Shown one piece after another: positions 49,684-61,639 of a stretch of 64,000 nucleotides of DNA; within the stretch, counting starts at the first letter, position 1; each line of letters begins with the position of its first letter. The stretch covers positions 69,771,603 to 69,835,602 of the forward strand of contig NC_080081.1 of assembly GCF_949987535.1 (NCBI RefSeq), in the 5' to 3' direction. This DNA comes from Balaenoptera acutorostrata (Eukaryota; Chordata; Mammalia; Artiodactyla; Balaenopteridae). The position numbers and the translations under genes were made by a program. The notes under the pieces were generated by a model, which saw only the letters and a program-made list of their open reading frames with translations, ran no database searches and was not told where the DNA came from.

Positions 49684-49881
49684 CTGGAGCATTAGAGCAT
49701 GTGGGGAATGCACAAAAATCGATGCATTTTCCTTTGGTGATGATTCCAGGCACAGTTGAGCATCTGTGGCCTTAGCGTTATATGTAAATGCGATACTACT
49801 TGCAAGTTTCCCATCATACAGAACCTGTTTATGATGTTCTGCCAAATGAATATCACTCTCAGATTTAAACTTGAAGGTGCT
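49684..49881 (-). CDS. NBEA: NBEA exon encoding the end of the concanavalin A-like module (first exon in window)
   Basis: 198 bases, 66 codons, phase 0 at both ends. The product begins [17 protein letters not shown] and ends SPHALMLQ. The acceptor is TTTTTTCAG just above 49881 and the donor is GTGGGT just below 49684. In neurobeachin this stretch follows the N-terminal laminin G/concanavalin A-like fold and leads into the helical region. It is separated by a 940-base intron from the next exon, and a CHR SINE lies in that intron. The reading frame continues open into the intron for a few codons in both directions, but both borders are clear splice signals. The family assignment comes from recognising the protein sequence. 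Confidence 0.95.
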
Positions 49882-50115
49882 CTGAAAAAACAAAACTAAA
49901 TTAAACACTCTTTAAATGCAACATAATAAAACTCTCAAGTTTTAAAGAAGAGAAACATTTTAAACATTTAAACAACAGAAACATAATAAACAATTTGTTG
50001 TGACCCTTCCATGTGTCAGGCACTAGTCACTGGTATTATTTTGTTATTCTCACTTCAGTTCTATGAGTTAAATTTTATTATGCTAATAAACATGCTCAGA
50101 TCTTCATATTCTCAT

Positions 50116-50357
50116 TTTATTAAGTGTTTTTGTGTGTGTGTGTGGAACGTTTTTATCTTATTTATTTACTTTTTATAACATCTTTATTGGAGTATAATTG
50201 CTTTACAATGGTGTTAGTTTCTGCTATATAACAAAGTGAATCAGCTATACACATACATATATCCCCATATCTCCTCCCTCTTGCGTCTCCCTCCCACCCT
50301 TCCTCCCTATTCCACCCCTCTAGGTGGTCACAAAGCACGAGTTGATCTTTATTAAGT
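50116..50357 (-). mobile_element. 5'-truncated LINE-1 3' end
   Basis: Plus strand TTTATTGGAGTATAATTGC, GTTTCTGCTATATAACAAAG and CCACCCCTCTAGGTGGTCAC are the reverse complement of the cetartiodactyl L1 3' end. A 10-base duplication TTTATTAAGT at 50116-50125 and 50348-50357 bounds the insertion. The copy itself is about 220 bases. Confidence 0.88.
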
Positions 50358-50885
50358 TTTTGATTATTTATAAAATAATTTTATTAGAATATTATAAAGC
50401 CAGATGATATTAAATGTAAATAGGATTTTACTTTAATAATTCATAACATAAATTTAATTTTGCTTGTTAACAGTTTCAAAAGTATTTATAGAAGTAAGTA
50501 GTGGCTGGCACATGAATTACTAATATAGAAATGGCTATAATGGTTATCATTTGAGACTAAAAAAACGTTTATTCACAAAAATATGTCTTTACTATAAAAA
50601 GTTTATCAAGATAGTGAATATCAATGCTACTCCACAAAAAAATCACGATGGCCATGTTAAACCCCTAAAGAATAGATGACAATTACAATAGGAAATTCAA
50701 ACAAAAAATTCTTTTAAAAAATATTTTAATGAAATTATGAGTTAACTATATTAGGTAATAATACTGCAATACAAAATCCATCTGACTGCCTTCTTCACTG
50801 GTTGCCTTAGTACTGTAAAATAAATATTTTAATATGTATTTCAGTAAAATCATAAATGCTCAAAATGTTTAAAATTTGGGTTTTT

Positions 50886-51665
50886 TTGGATGCTAATTTT
50901 TAAAAATTTTTACTGGAGTATACTTGATTTAAAATGTTGTGTTAGTTTATGCTGTACAGCAAAGTGAATCAGTTATACATATACCTACATCCGCTCTTTT
51001 GTAGATTCTTTTCTCATATAGGTTATTGCAGTAAGTCCCCTACATATGAACCTTCAAGTTGTGAGCTTTCAAAGATGTGAACTGTGTTCGCATGTCCAAT
51101 CACGTAAGTTAATTCACGTGTCTGGCGTACATTGTCATGTGGGTGCATCCGCTACAAGTGGTTGTGCTTTTGTGTACTTTACTGTACAGTACCATATAGA
51201 GTACAGTAGTACAGTATTTTTATTTCAAGCCCAGGATGTCCGGAAGCAAACATCTATTGTTGACGATCCTTCAGCTCTACCATCTCCCTCCTCCAGTCAG
51301 TAACTCTTCTTGCCTGTTCACTCAATGCCAGCCCCTGTATGTCTGCTGTTGTACTGTACTACTATACTTTTCAAGGTACTGTACTTTAAGATTAAAAATG
51401 TTTTCTTTATTTTTTGTGTTTGTTTTTTAATGTATTATTTGTGTGAAAAGTATTATAAACCTATTCCGGTACAGTACTATATAAACGACTGTGTAAGCTG
51501 GGTAACTAGGCTAACTTTGTTGGACTTAAAGAACAAATCAGACTTACAAAAGAGCTCTCAGAACGGAACTCATTCGTATGTATGGGACTTACTACAGAGT
51601 AATGAGAAGAGTTCCCTGAGCTATACTACTGTAGGTCCTTATTAGTTCTCTATTTTATATATAGT
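50886..51665 (-). mobile_element. LINE-1 3' end, split by a DNA transposon
   Basis: The same L1 3' end as at 50116 begins at about 50905 (ACTGGAGTATACTTGATTT), breaks at 51028 and resumes at 51593 (CAGAGTAATGAGAAGAGTTC), running to about 51665 (TATATATAGTAGTGTGTATA). The part between is a nested transposon. Confidence 0.88.
51029..51592. mobile_element. Tigger/mariner-like nonautonomous DNA transposon nested in L1
   Basis: Left end CAGTAAGTCCCCTACATATG and right end CGTATGTATGGGACTTAC are inverted copies over about 20 bases. The L1 around it lacks only a TA-sized target (TTAcag in the L1; TTG on the left and TAcag on the right), as for Tc1/mariner-superfamily insertion. The inside is A/T-rich with CAGTAC/GTACTG words. 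The open frame 51046-51303 ending SALPSPSSSQ may be a relic of a transposase C-terminus but is not shown to be coding. Confidence 0.8.
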
Positions 51666-52074
51666 AGTGTGTATATGTCAGTCCCAACATTTGTTTCTAA
51701 CTCAATCTTTTAAAAGTAAAATTTCACAAATATGTTAGAATTTAACTTATTTCGTGAGCCAATGATCAAAAGCACAATTAATTATTTTAGAGGAGTAAAA
51801 CAAATGAGTTAATTTATAGAAATAAAATTATTTAGCTGAGGGGATTTGGGGGAAGAGTATACAGAACATTGAGACACAGGGGAAGCTGACCAAATAATGA
51901 AAGACTACAGGAGTTGGATAACCCAAAAGCAAATTGTAGTACAATCAAGTAGAGAAGTGATGCCTCCTTATGTTGATGATATTTTACTAAAAAAAGCAAT
52001 GTGTAAATGATGGGAGTAGCAACTGGAAAAAGAGCAACATATGTTCTAGCTTAGTAGAGCTACCTTAAACTAAG

Positions 52075-53012
52075 GATTTTTTTAAAAATTTGACATCAAA
52101 AGCAAAGGCAACAAAAGCAAAAATTAACAAGTGGGACTATATCAAACTACAAAGCTTCTGCACAGCAACAAAGGAAACCATCAACAAAATGAAAAGGAAG
52201 CCTACCAACTAGGAGAGAGTATTTGCAAATCATGTATCTGATAAGGGGTTAATATATAAAATATAAAAAGAACTCATATAACTCAACAGCAAAGAAACAA
52301 TTCATTTAAGAAATGGGCAGAAGATGTGAACAGACATTTTTCTGAAAAAGACATAAGACACAGATGGCCCATTTGTCAGAGATGACAAATGTTGGTGAGG
52401 ATGTATAGAAAAGCAGAGAATGGCAAGGATGTCCAGGGATAAATGAATGAACAAAGAAAAAGTGGTATATATGTACATTGAAATGTTATTCAGCCATAAA
52501 AAAAAGAATGATATCTTGCCATTTACAACAACATGCATGGACCTTAAGGGCCTTTTGCAAAGTGAAATAAGTCAGACAGAAAAAGACAAATATCATATGA
52601 TCCCACTTGTATGTGGAACCTAAAAATAATAATAATAATAAAACAACGAACTCATAGATACAGAGAACAGATAGGTGGTTGCCAGAGACAAGGAGGAGGG
52701 CGGTGGAAAAATGGATGAAGGGGGTCAAAAGGTACAAACTTCCAGTTATAAAATGAGTAAATCATGGGAATGTAATACACAGCACGGTGACTACAGTTAA
52801 CAATACTGTATGATATATTTGAAAGCTGCTAAAAGAATAGATTTTAAAAGGTCTCATTACAAGAAAAAAGATTTGTAACTATGTATGGTGATGAATGTTA
52901 ACTAGACTTATTGTGGTGATCATGTTGCAATATATTCAAATATCCAATCATCATGTTGTACACCTGAAACTAATATAATGTTACATATCAATTATATCTT
53001 AATTTTTAAAAG
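52075..53012 (+). mobile_element. LINE-1 3' region, sense
   Basis: CAAAAGCAAAGGCAACAAAA, AAGCTTCTGCACAGCAACAA, GTACACCTGAAACTAATATA and the final TTAATTTTTAAAA are the L1MA/MB 3' region. A (AAT)n tract lies at 52625-52640. Confidence 0.88.
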
Positions 53013-53940
53013 TCAAAAAAGTAAAAAGAAAGAAGGAAGTTCTGTAGAGAAATTTATACAGCAAACTAAAGATGAGATCATGAGTAGAAGAATTAAGATT
53101 ACACAAAAAAGGTTTGAACTGGGTGTGCATACTTCAGATATCTTGATTATCATCCGTAACTGTTGCTTTTCCAATTGTTTTGTTGTAGATAGGGCCCATG
53201 GGAAATATCTAAAGGCTTCACCAGAAATATTGTTCATTATGAAGCATAAGTCAATATAAGGTAGGTCTATCCTAACACTATCCCCAAGTATCTTATAAAA
53301 CATTTTACTCATGAAGCATGTATCCAACGATCAGATTATTCTGATGCTCCAGTTTTTGGGTTTTTTGTTTTGTTTTGTTTATTTTAGGGCCACTTTCTAG
53401 AGGAGATTTTGCTTCCTAATTACAGACTTTGCTTACTGGTAATTTTTTAAAATAAAATGTGGGCATTTCTGATAAATTTATACAAAAACTCTTTTTCAAT
53501 TAGTAAATGAAATATAAATAGCCCCATTAGATGATTTTATGCTGGTGTAATAAGAATCCTTCAAATACGGTATTGCTAATAGGATGATTTTTTTCAGCTG
53601 CAACAGATATTCATTCTTCGAACATGAATTCATATTAATAATGTTTACTCACAAATTTTTGCCCCAACAGTGAAATGCATGAAATAGTGAATCTAAGCAA
53701 CATGCTACAGTGTTCACTAATAATGAAGCATTTTAAATTTAAAAATGTATCCTAAAATATAAGCGACACCAGCAAAAACATGGCAAATTAGATTACTTGT
53801 TTGCTTAAAATATGCTAAGATTACAGTCCTCCATATTAATTTAAAACATAAAATGTAATGTTAACTCTCCTTTTATGAGCTTTCAAAATAAATCTATATT
53901 TTAAGAATTTATTTTCCTAAATAAAATTCTATGCTTATGG

Positions 53941-54563
53941 CAGCGGTCCCCAACCTTTTTAGCACGAGGGACCGGTTTCATGGAAGACAATTTTTCAATG
54001 GACCAGGAGTCGGGGAATGGTTTCAGGATGATTCAACTGCATTACATTTATTGTGCACTTTATTTCTATTATTACTACATTGTAATATATAATGAAATCA
54101 TTATACAACTCACCATAATGCAGAATCAGTGGGAGCCCTGCGCTTTTCACTTGCCATTCACTGATAGGGTTTTGATTTGAGTCTGCAAGCAATTGTTTAT
54201 TATGATCTCTGTGCAGTCAAACCTCTCTGCTAATGATAATCTGTATCTGCAACTAATCCCCAGCACTAGCATCACTGCCTCAGCTCCACCTCATCATCAA
54301 GCATTAGACTCTCATAAGGACCACGCAACCTAGATCCCTTGCATGCGCAGTTCACAGTAGGGTTCTTGCTCCTATGAGAATCGAATGCCGCCACTGATCT
54401 GACAGGAGGCGGAGCTCAGGCGGTAATGTGAGTGATGGGCAGCGGCTGTAAATACAGATAAACCTTCACTCACTAACCCGCCGCTCACCTCCTGCTGTGC
54501 GGCCGCGTTCCTAACAGGCCACGGACGGCTACCGGTCTGTGGCCCAGGGGTTGGGGACCCCTG
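53941..54563. mobile_element. MER1-type hAT-Charlie DNA transposon (MER1A-like)
   Basis: Left end CAGCGGTCCCCAACC and right end GGTTGGGGACCCCTG are inverted with one mismatch in 15. A perfect 8-base duplication GCTTATGG (53933-53940 and 54564-54571) is the hAT hallmark. The interior (GGAGGCGGAGCTCAGGCGG, ACCTCCTGCTGTGCGGCCG) matches MER1 as I know it. At 623 bases it has MER1A-like internal A/T-rich sequence. It encodes no transposase. Confidence 0.92.
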
Positions 54564-55224
54564 GCTTATGGAACAAAAAATAATTATTAGTATTAGTATC
54601 AAAATGTCTAGGAAATAGAAATTAAAAGTATAAATAAATGTATTTCAGAATTTCTCTAAAAAGGAAGCATGTAAAAACGTTAAATATGTTATATAATCCT
54701 CAAATTGTCTGTTAACATGTCGAAGTGACAGGGCATCAAATAACATGACTTCCTAATTCTGATGAGCTGTCATATTTACTGTTTTTAACAGAGAGATATA
54801 AGAATCCGACCCTTGGGAGAAGGATGCAGGTAAATAACATAGATAGTAAAACAGACTTTACAAAAAAGTAGATGAAAATTGTTTTTAGACCACACACATT
54901 GTTATATCTAAAATTTTGAAGAAGTTAAACCTGAAATTCTTTTCAAAGATTTAGATACCCCAAAGTCTCTGCTTGTAACCAGAATTCATGCTGAAGGCAA
55001 CCATATTTAATTGATGCCTACCATTAGACAATTTTCACAGTTCACCATGCTATACCACCTAAAATTTCCAGTGGAGCTTCAAGAGCAGCTTACAAATTTC
55101 AAATTGACTCTAACCTATTGTTATATATTGCTAAACTTCTGACATTTTATTATTCTACCTGTTAAACAGCCCATCATGGGTAAAGACTGGCATAGCCATC
55201 TTTGTTTTCTGTGAAAGCTCAATC

Positions 55225-55985
55225 AAGTGTTGATGAGTGAGTTATTGCATCCACTATGGAAACAAGTATGGAGGTTCCTCAAAAAATTAAAAACAAAACT
55301 TCCATATGATCCAGCAATTCCACTTCTGGATATTTATCTGAAGAAAACAAGAACACTAACTCAAAAAGATATATGCACCCCCATGTTCACTGCAAAGTTA
55401 TTTACAATAGCCAAGACATGGAAGCAAACTAAGCAGCCATTGATGGATGAATGAAGAAAAGATGGTATTAAGTATTCAGCTATAAAAAAAGGACAGCTTG
55501 AAATTTGAAACAACACGGATGGACCTTGAGGGCATTATGCCAAGTGAAATAAGTCAGAGAAGGACAAACATCACCTATCTGTGGAATCTAAAAATCGAGC
55601 TCTAGATAACAGAGAACAGACTGGTGATTGCCAGAGGCAAGGGGGGAGGGGGTGGGAAAAATGGGTGAAGGTGGTCAAAAAGTACAAACTTCTAGTTATA
55701 AGATGAATAAATGCTGGGTATATAATGCACAGCATGTTGATTATAGTTAACAATACTATACTTGAAAGTTCCTAGGAAAGTAGATTTTAAAAGTTCTTCA
55801 TACACACACAAAATTATAACTTTGTGAGGTGATGGATTTGTTAATTAGCCTTATTGTGATAAATCATTTTGCAACATATACACATATCAAATCATTAGGT
55901 TGTAGACCTTAAACTAAGAAATGTTATGTATCAATTGTATTTCAATAAAACTGGACAAAAAGCTTTAAAAAATTTAAAAAAAACA
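55225..55985 (+). mobile_element. LINE-1 3' region, sense
   Basis: TGGAGGTTCCTCAAAAAATT, TATGATCCAGCAATTCCACT, then CAATAAAACTGGACAAAAAG and an A-rich end. A second copy of the same L1 class as 52075. Confidence 0.88.
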
Positions 55986-56009
55986 GAAATACCACATTGT
56001 CTGTACAGT

Positions 56010-56200
56010 ACAATATAGTTAAAAGCCGTAACTTCAAAACCAATCAGACTTGAGTTTGAATCCCAACTCTGTCACCTACAGATAACCACCCACAAGTTAT
56101 CTGCCTCTCATCTGCTACACACCCAATATATAAAATAATATAAATAAAGCACTATGAACAATACCTGGTACTTTTAAAGCAAAATGGTAGCTGCTATTAT
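56010..56200 (+). repeat. MIR SINE
   Basis: CTTGAGTTTGAATCCCAACT and CTGTCACCTACAG fit the MIR core in sense orientation, with a decayed 3' half. Confidence 0.7.
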
Positions 56201-56899
56201 CACTATTTCCTTTTCTACTTAATATCATACATTTTCTTTGTTAATTTTTTTCTTAAATGTTACTGATAAAACATTTACCATAAATGTTATGGTAATGGCA
56301 TATTGCACTGACGACAGTGTAATTCAGATAACTGACACAGTTGCTAATGAGGCAAAGCCTCATTGAGCAGAACTTTAATTACCCAAACTAGAATTACTTA
56401 ACACAAATATGAGAAAATGTGCCACAACACTGCTAAACTCAAAAAAACTAAGTTTATCTAATTGTTATATGAGCAGAGGCATGTTATTTTTCTAACACTA
56501 ATCTCTGAAAACTTCACCAATGTCAAGAATATAGCCATTTTTTCATTGAATTTATGTGAGAATAATATATATTTGACAAAACCTATTGCTTTCCCCAGAA
56601 TCTTTATGTGACAAATGTTGCTGATATTAACATAGTAATGACATTCCAACATTCAAGGAATCATATTTCCTGATGTATAATTAAGAGAATGTTGCCACTT
56701 GTACATTGTACAATGATTTTCTCCTCAAAATGAATAAATAATCCATCTGAATTCATTAAAATATCATCAAACTCTAATACCTCCAAACTACTCAAGGAAA
56801 ATACATACATAGGATCAAACCATTCTCTTGCTACAAATTTTTTGATAATTCCACATGACTGGAAAATCCAAATTCATTGTTTTGATATTCAAAACCTTC

Positions 56900-57370
56900 A
56901 ATAACTTGGTTTCAACCTATGATAATCACCATTGCATTCTACCATAAATCACACCATCTACTCTGTATTCTCCCATGAAGCCATGCCTGATTATGGATCA
57001 ATCCATAACCACATCCTGTACTCCCTTGCTTCTATTCCTTCAATCATGCCCACTGTCTCACATTCTATCATCACGTCCTGCTCACCCTCTCAATTATTTA
57101 TTTTTTTCAAGAACCCTGAAAAATTTCCTTCTCTATGAAGAGTTCCTAAATCTTCTGCAGCTGGAATTAATCATCCTTCCCCAAAACGTTAATAGTATTT
57201 GCATTATGTTTCCTTTGGGGTACACATGTCAACTTTTAATTATAAACATTTACAGATACAATTATTCTCATAAATAAAGTATAAGCTTAATCATTTTTAA
57301 TCCCCAAAGCTTTAGAACAGCTCCTTGAATATAACAATTATTCAATATATTATTGAATTTTATTCAATCA
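56900..57370 (+). repeat. L2 LINE 3' region
   Basis: CATGAAGCCATGCCTGATTA, GAGTTCCTAAATCTTCTGCA and a terminal GAACAGCTCCTTGAATATAA order suggests a diverged L2 3' end. The 68- and 100-residue frames here are chance. Confidence 0.5.
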
Positions 57371-57776
57371 CATGCCCTACAATCATTATTACCAGATCCT
57401 GATAAGAAAGAATGTAGAGAAAAAAAAAAGATTACAGTCACAAGCATGCCAACAAAGGGCAAATAGATTAACATAGAGTATTTCAATGCAAGAAGTGAAG
57501 TCAGTACTTCAACATAGTTGAAAATGACTCAACCAATCAAATCTTAAAAAGTTGTAACAGTGACATATATCAAATTAGCAGAAGTGCCAAGTACCAGCAC
57601 TATAATTACTGCAATATTTCAAATACTGAACAAGAGAAATACATCACTAATACAAACCAATATCTAAAAGAAATATTAAACATAATGTTAATAAACTACT
57701 TATACCAAATTAAGCAATCATTTACAAATATCAAGTAATTTTATGTAACTCATTCTTCTAATATAAGAAAAGTTGT

Positions 57777-57906
57777 TTTTTTGTTTTTGTTTTCTTTTTG
57801 GCTGCACCACGAAACTTGCAGAATCTCAGTTCCCTGACCAGGGATTGAACCCGGGCCACGGCAGTAAAAGCCTGGAATCCTAACCACTAGGCCACTAGGG
57901 AACTCC
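57777..57906 (-). mobile_element. Short tRNA-derived SINE (CHR-1-like)
   Basis: On the minus strand it reads GGAGTTCCCTAGTGGCCTAG, with a B box GGTTCAATCCC and a short A-rich tail. Flanking duplications are not clear, so this copy may be older or end-trimmed. Confidence 0.85.
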
Positions 57907-58124
57907 CCAAAGATTTTTTTTTAATATGCATGTAGTTGCACAGAAGAATGGATATTTTGGTAGGCTGAAAGTTTTAAAAATTAAATTGCAAAAGCAATCA
58001 ATATCATAGAATGATAAAAGATACACTTTTTGGAAATGATTTGATGGGGAAAATGTGTGAATAATTACAATCTAGTAGAGGAAACCCCTGAATTGTCTAC
58101 ACCACTAGTATCATTCGTTTGTTT

Positions 58125-58246
58125 TTGTTTTGGTTTTGGTCACACCAGGCAGCATGAGGGATCCTAGTTCCCCGACCAGGGATCAAACCCGTGCCCCCTG
58201 CAGTGGAAGGGCAGAGTCCTAACCACTGGACCGCCAAGGAAGTCCC
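58125..58246 (-). mobile_element. Short tRNA-derived SINE (CHR-1-like)
   Basis: Minus-strand element starting GGGACTTCCTTGGCGGTCCA with B box GGTTTGATCCC. Flanking duplication TCATTC(G/A)TTTGTTT at 58111-58124 and 58247-58260, one mismatch in 14. Confidence 0.9.
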
Positions 58247-58329
58247 TCATTCATTTGTTTAATAATTACTGAGCACCCGAGGATGTGGGCATAAACCTTC
58301 TCTAATTGGGTTGATACTCCAAAGTCTCA

Positions 58330-58800
58330 AACAACTGTGTGACCTCTGATATCTCTCTTCTGCTGTTGGTAACATCTTCTTCCTCCCATGGCTCACAGCA
58401 TCTCAACACGGGAACCCTGACAAAGACTTCTATCCCTACCCCAAGAGCTTGCTCCTTTTCGATACCCTGCCCCACAAGTTCCAGCTGTTGCAGTACCTCA
58501 GAGCAGCAGGCCCAGCCGGCTATGCCTGGCTTCTACCTCCTTTATGCCTCAGTAAAAATACTAGCCCCAGCCAGAGAGCTGGGGTGATTAACGAGCTCAT
58601 CTCAAAATGTTTTCCTCCTCTCAAGGATCTTGGGCCTGTGCTATGTGTACTGACAAATATCTAAAAACGGATGCTTTGTGTATTTTGCACATTTTCATAG
58701 TGATTTACAGTGGTAGGGCACATCTAGTACCAGTTATTCCATTATGGACAAAATCAGAAGTCAGGCTGAATGTTTTAAAAATGAATTAATTAAGCAAGAA
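58330..58800. other. Relatively GC-rich block, not identified
   Basis: 58340-58600 has clearly higher GC than its surroundings, with two overlapping frames of 82 and 71 codons in different phases. No known protein is recognised and no splice-bounded NBEA sequence is present. The later part (GTGTATTTTGCACATTTTCA, ACCAGTTATTCCATTATGGA) looks like an old interspersed repeat. Confidence 0.35.
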
Positions 58801-59036
58801 ATTCCGTAAACTGGATAGTAGGTTTTAAAAGATTATTTGTGAATTCTAATTGTCATCCTCATAAGTAAAAGAAACCAGTTAAAGGGTACCAATTGATTTA
58901 AAAAAAAAAAAACAGCGTTTTTCAGTTGGATGAATTCATGAAAGGTAACAGAGGGAAGCAGATTTTTTCCCCACCAAAAGAAACAAAAATCACTTAATTT
59001 TTATGAACCTAAAGCTCCTGGGGCCTCCCTGAACTG

Positions 59037-59403
59037 TTTTTTGGTTTTTTGTTTTTTTAATTAATTTATTTATTTAATTATTTATGTCAGTGTTGGGTCT
59101 TCGCTGCTGAGCGTGGGCTTTCTCTAGTTGCGGTGAACGGGGACTACTCTGTTGCGGTGTGCGTGCTTCTCACTGTGGTGGCTTCTCTCGGTGCGAGCAT
59201 GGGCTCTAGGCGTGCAGGTTTCAGTAATTGCAGCATGCAGGCTCAGTAGTTGCGGCACATAGGCTCTAGAGCACAGGCTCAGTAGTTGTGGTGCACAGGC
59301 TTAGTTGCTCTGCAGCATGTGGGATCTTCCTGGACCAGGGATTGAACCCGTGTCCCCTGCATTGGCAGGTGGATTCTTAACCACTGCGCCACCAGGGAAG
59401 TGC
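59037..59403 (-). mobile_element. CHR-type SINE, longest body in the window
   Basis: 367 bases, minus strand, with the CHR head (plus strand CACTGCGCCACCAGGGAAG). Flanking duplication CCCTGAACTG at 59027-59036 and 59404-59413, extended by T-rich sequence. It carries several copies of an AGTAGTTG(T/C)GG unit (about 59220-59310), as in the copy at 2627. Confidence 0.92.
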
Positions 59404-59529
59404 CCCTGAACTGGTTTTAAAGCTGTCTTCTCTTCCAAGCATTTCCCAGTTCTTACAATCAGAACCCTTCTCCATGATCACATAGGACTTAGTGTTCACA
59501 GATTATACCATAACTATATTTTCATTCAA

Positions 59530-59672
59530 CTTTACTTTTTAGCTTTTCTATGTCTTTCTCCCTTATTTGGCTGTAAGATCCTTAAAGATAATTTATAGTT
59601 TTGCATCTTCCATAATGACTATAATAGTGCTCTGTACACAGAAAAGCTTTAATAAATGTCTTCTGAATTGTA
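59530..59672 (+). repeat. L2-type 3' end
   Basis: CTGTAAGATCCTTAAAGATA followed by GTGCTCTGTACACAGAAAAG and TTAATAAATGTCTTCTGAAT matches the L2 3' terminus order. Confidence 0.65.
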
Positions 59673-60273
59673 AAGTTGTATGAGAAAATTCATCATAATG
59701 TAATCATTTTCGTTTTCCCTAGTCATTTTAAAGCTACTTTTAAATGACTTTTCCTTCCTCAGGGAAAATCCAGGATTTACAGTAAAATCATCTACCCCCT
59801 AATGTTTAAGATTAAAAATATACTACCCTATTTCATCTTCCTTGATTTTGGTCTTCCTCCCAGACTCCAATCATAAAACTCTGGTTTTCTACTGTTGCTA
59901 AAGTCTACCACTTTTCAGTTTTTGTCTGTTTAAATGTTTTTCTTCGGCTCTTTTCAGAGAGGCTGCACACTTTTCCTTGATTTACTGCATGCATAAAAGA
60001 ATTGTTTGTTTTGAGAAATAAAGCAACCATTAAGTATGAATATGAAATCACCCATGTCCTTTGCCCCACAGTGAACTTGCAAGCAAGTCTTTTGAGCTGA
60101 AAGTCTTGTACTAATAATTACTGATATAACATTTTTAATAATATTCAATGAATTTAAGTAAATTTAAGTAAAAAGTCATGCAAAACACTAAAGATACCAC
60201 TCTCTTCGGCTCATGATTACTATATTTTAAAAGTAATTTGTCTGAAGCAGTTTAGTGATACTTCTTACCCTTT

Positions 60274-60297
60274 TTTGTTTGTTTGTTTGTTTGTTTT
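60274..60297. repeat. (TTTG)n microsatellite
   Basis: Five TTTG units followed by a G run. Confidence 0.95.
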
Positions 60298-60904
60298 GGG
60301 GGGTATTATACCTATGATGCTTAAGAACTCAGAGTACATGGTTTCTAAAAATAAGGACTGGAATAAAATACTGAGAAGTGTGTTGTGAAACACTGTAAAT
60401 AGCTTCTCCATGTCTACATTTTAACACTGCTGAACTGTATGTACATTCCATTATCAGGTAAAAAAACCTTTACTTTCATTTGGTTCATACTGCTTACAAA
60501 GGAAGCAAAAATGTTTAATATATTCTCTTGGAAGTTATAAAATCTTTTTGAGGAAATATAACGTAAGATGTCTAATAAAACCAGTCTTATTTGGGGAAAA
60601 AGAATGGTCTTAATTTTTTCAGTCTGTTATACAAAGATCATTATTCCGTACTTTGGCTAATTGTAGCAACACAACTTCACATCACAATTAATTATACCAT
60701 AGTTTAAAAATATGATTCAATTTAAATGACTGTAAACATATAATCCATTACGTACATAAAATAATTGTCTTATCTTAATCCCATTTGTGGTATTCAGAAC
60801 ACTTCCAAGTCTTCAAACTTATATTTTTTAAGGTATAATAAGCAGATTTGTGCATAAATATCAATATTTATTGGATTATTATTTTAAGAAGAATTTTCCA
60901 AAAG

Positions 60905-61125
60905 AGAATTATTATATAAAATGGTTTGAGTAGGATGGGGATGAGAATGAGGATGACAGAATTGGCAAGTGAGATCTTTCCAGGGTGGTAGAAATGTTCT
61001 AAAAGTGGATTGTGGTGATGTTTGCACAACTCTGTAAGCTTATATAAAATAATTTACTTGTATACTTAAAATGAGTGAATTGTATGATATGTAAACTATA
61101 CTTTAATAAAGCTATTATAATTTTT
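60905..61125 (+). mobile_element. Old LINE-1 3' end
   Basis: GTAGAAATGTTCTAAAAGTG, GATTGTGGTGATGTTTGCAC and TATACTTTAATAAAGCTATT are the L1M 3' end in sense orientation. Confidence 0.75.
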
Positions 61126-61639
61126 AAAGAAAAAACCATGTATGAACATATTTTGTGCTAATTATACTCAAAGGAGTAACATGACTCAGCTTTCTTAAAA
61201 ATAGAACATTTTAGTATAATATTTCAATATGGAAGACTATGTGTAACAAGAGGACAATACACATTCTTTTCAAGAACACATGGAACAACTAGCGAAGAGG
61301 ACACATATTTGGGTTCATAAAACAAACTTCAGCAAATTTCCAAAGACTAAAATCATATAAATGAAATGTACGTATTAGTTGAAAAGTAAATTTAAAAGCA
61401 TTCAAAGAAGAAATATAAAATATGAACTCTCTGAGATCTATTTAAAATTTTATATTTATAATTTTTATTCAGAAAACACTCTAGGCTGCAGCTTCAATGC
61501 TGAGTTCTTGCAAATATTGAAGAAAAAAATTAAAATTAAGAAAAAACCCACTAAAGTAATCTATCCAGTCAATAAACAAATAATAAGCCCTAAAAGGAGA
61601 TGGGGGTAGTAGTACCCAGACATGCAGCAATATATTACC

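Noticed and set aside
10697..49881. LRBA rather than NBEA
   Set aside because: The two paralogues share exon structure, but residues in several exons fit NBEA and not LRBA.
52978..53327. Overlapping frames of 93 and 104 codons on both strands
   Set aside because: They start within the L1 3' end and run into A/T-rich intron. No family resemblance and no splice-compatible NBEA sequence.
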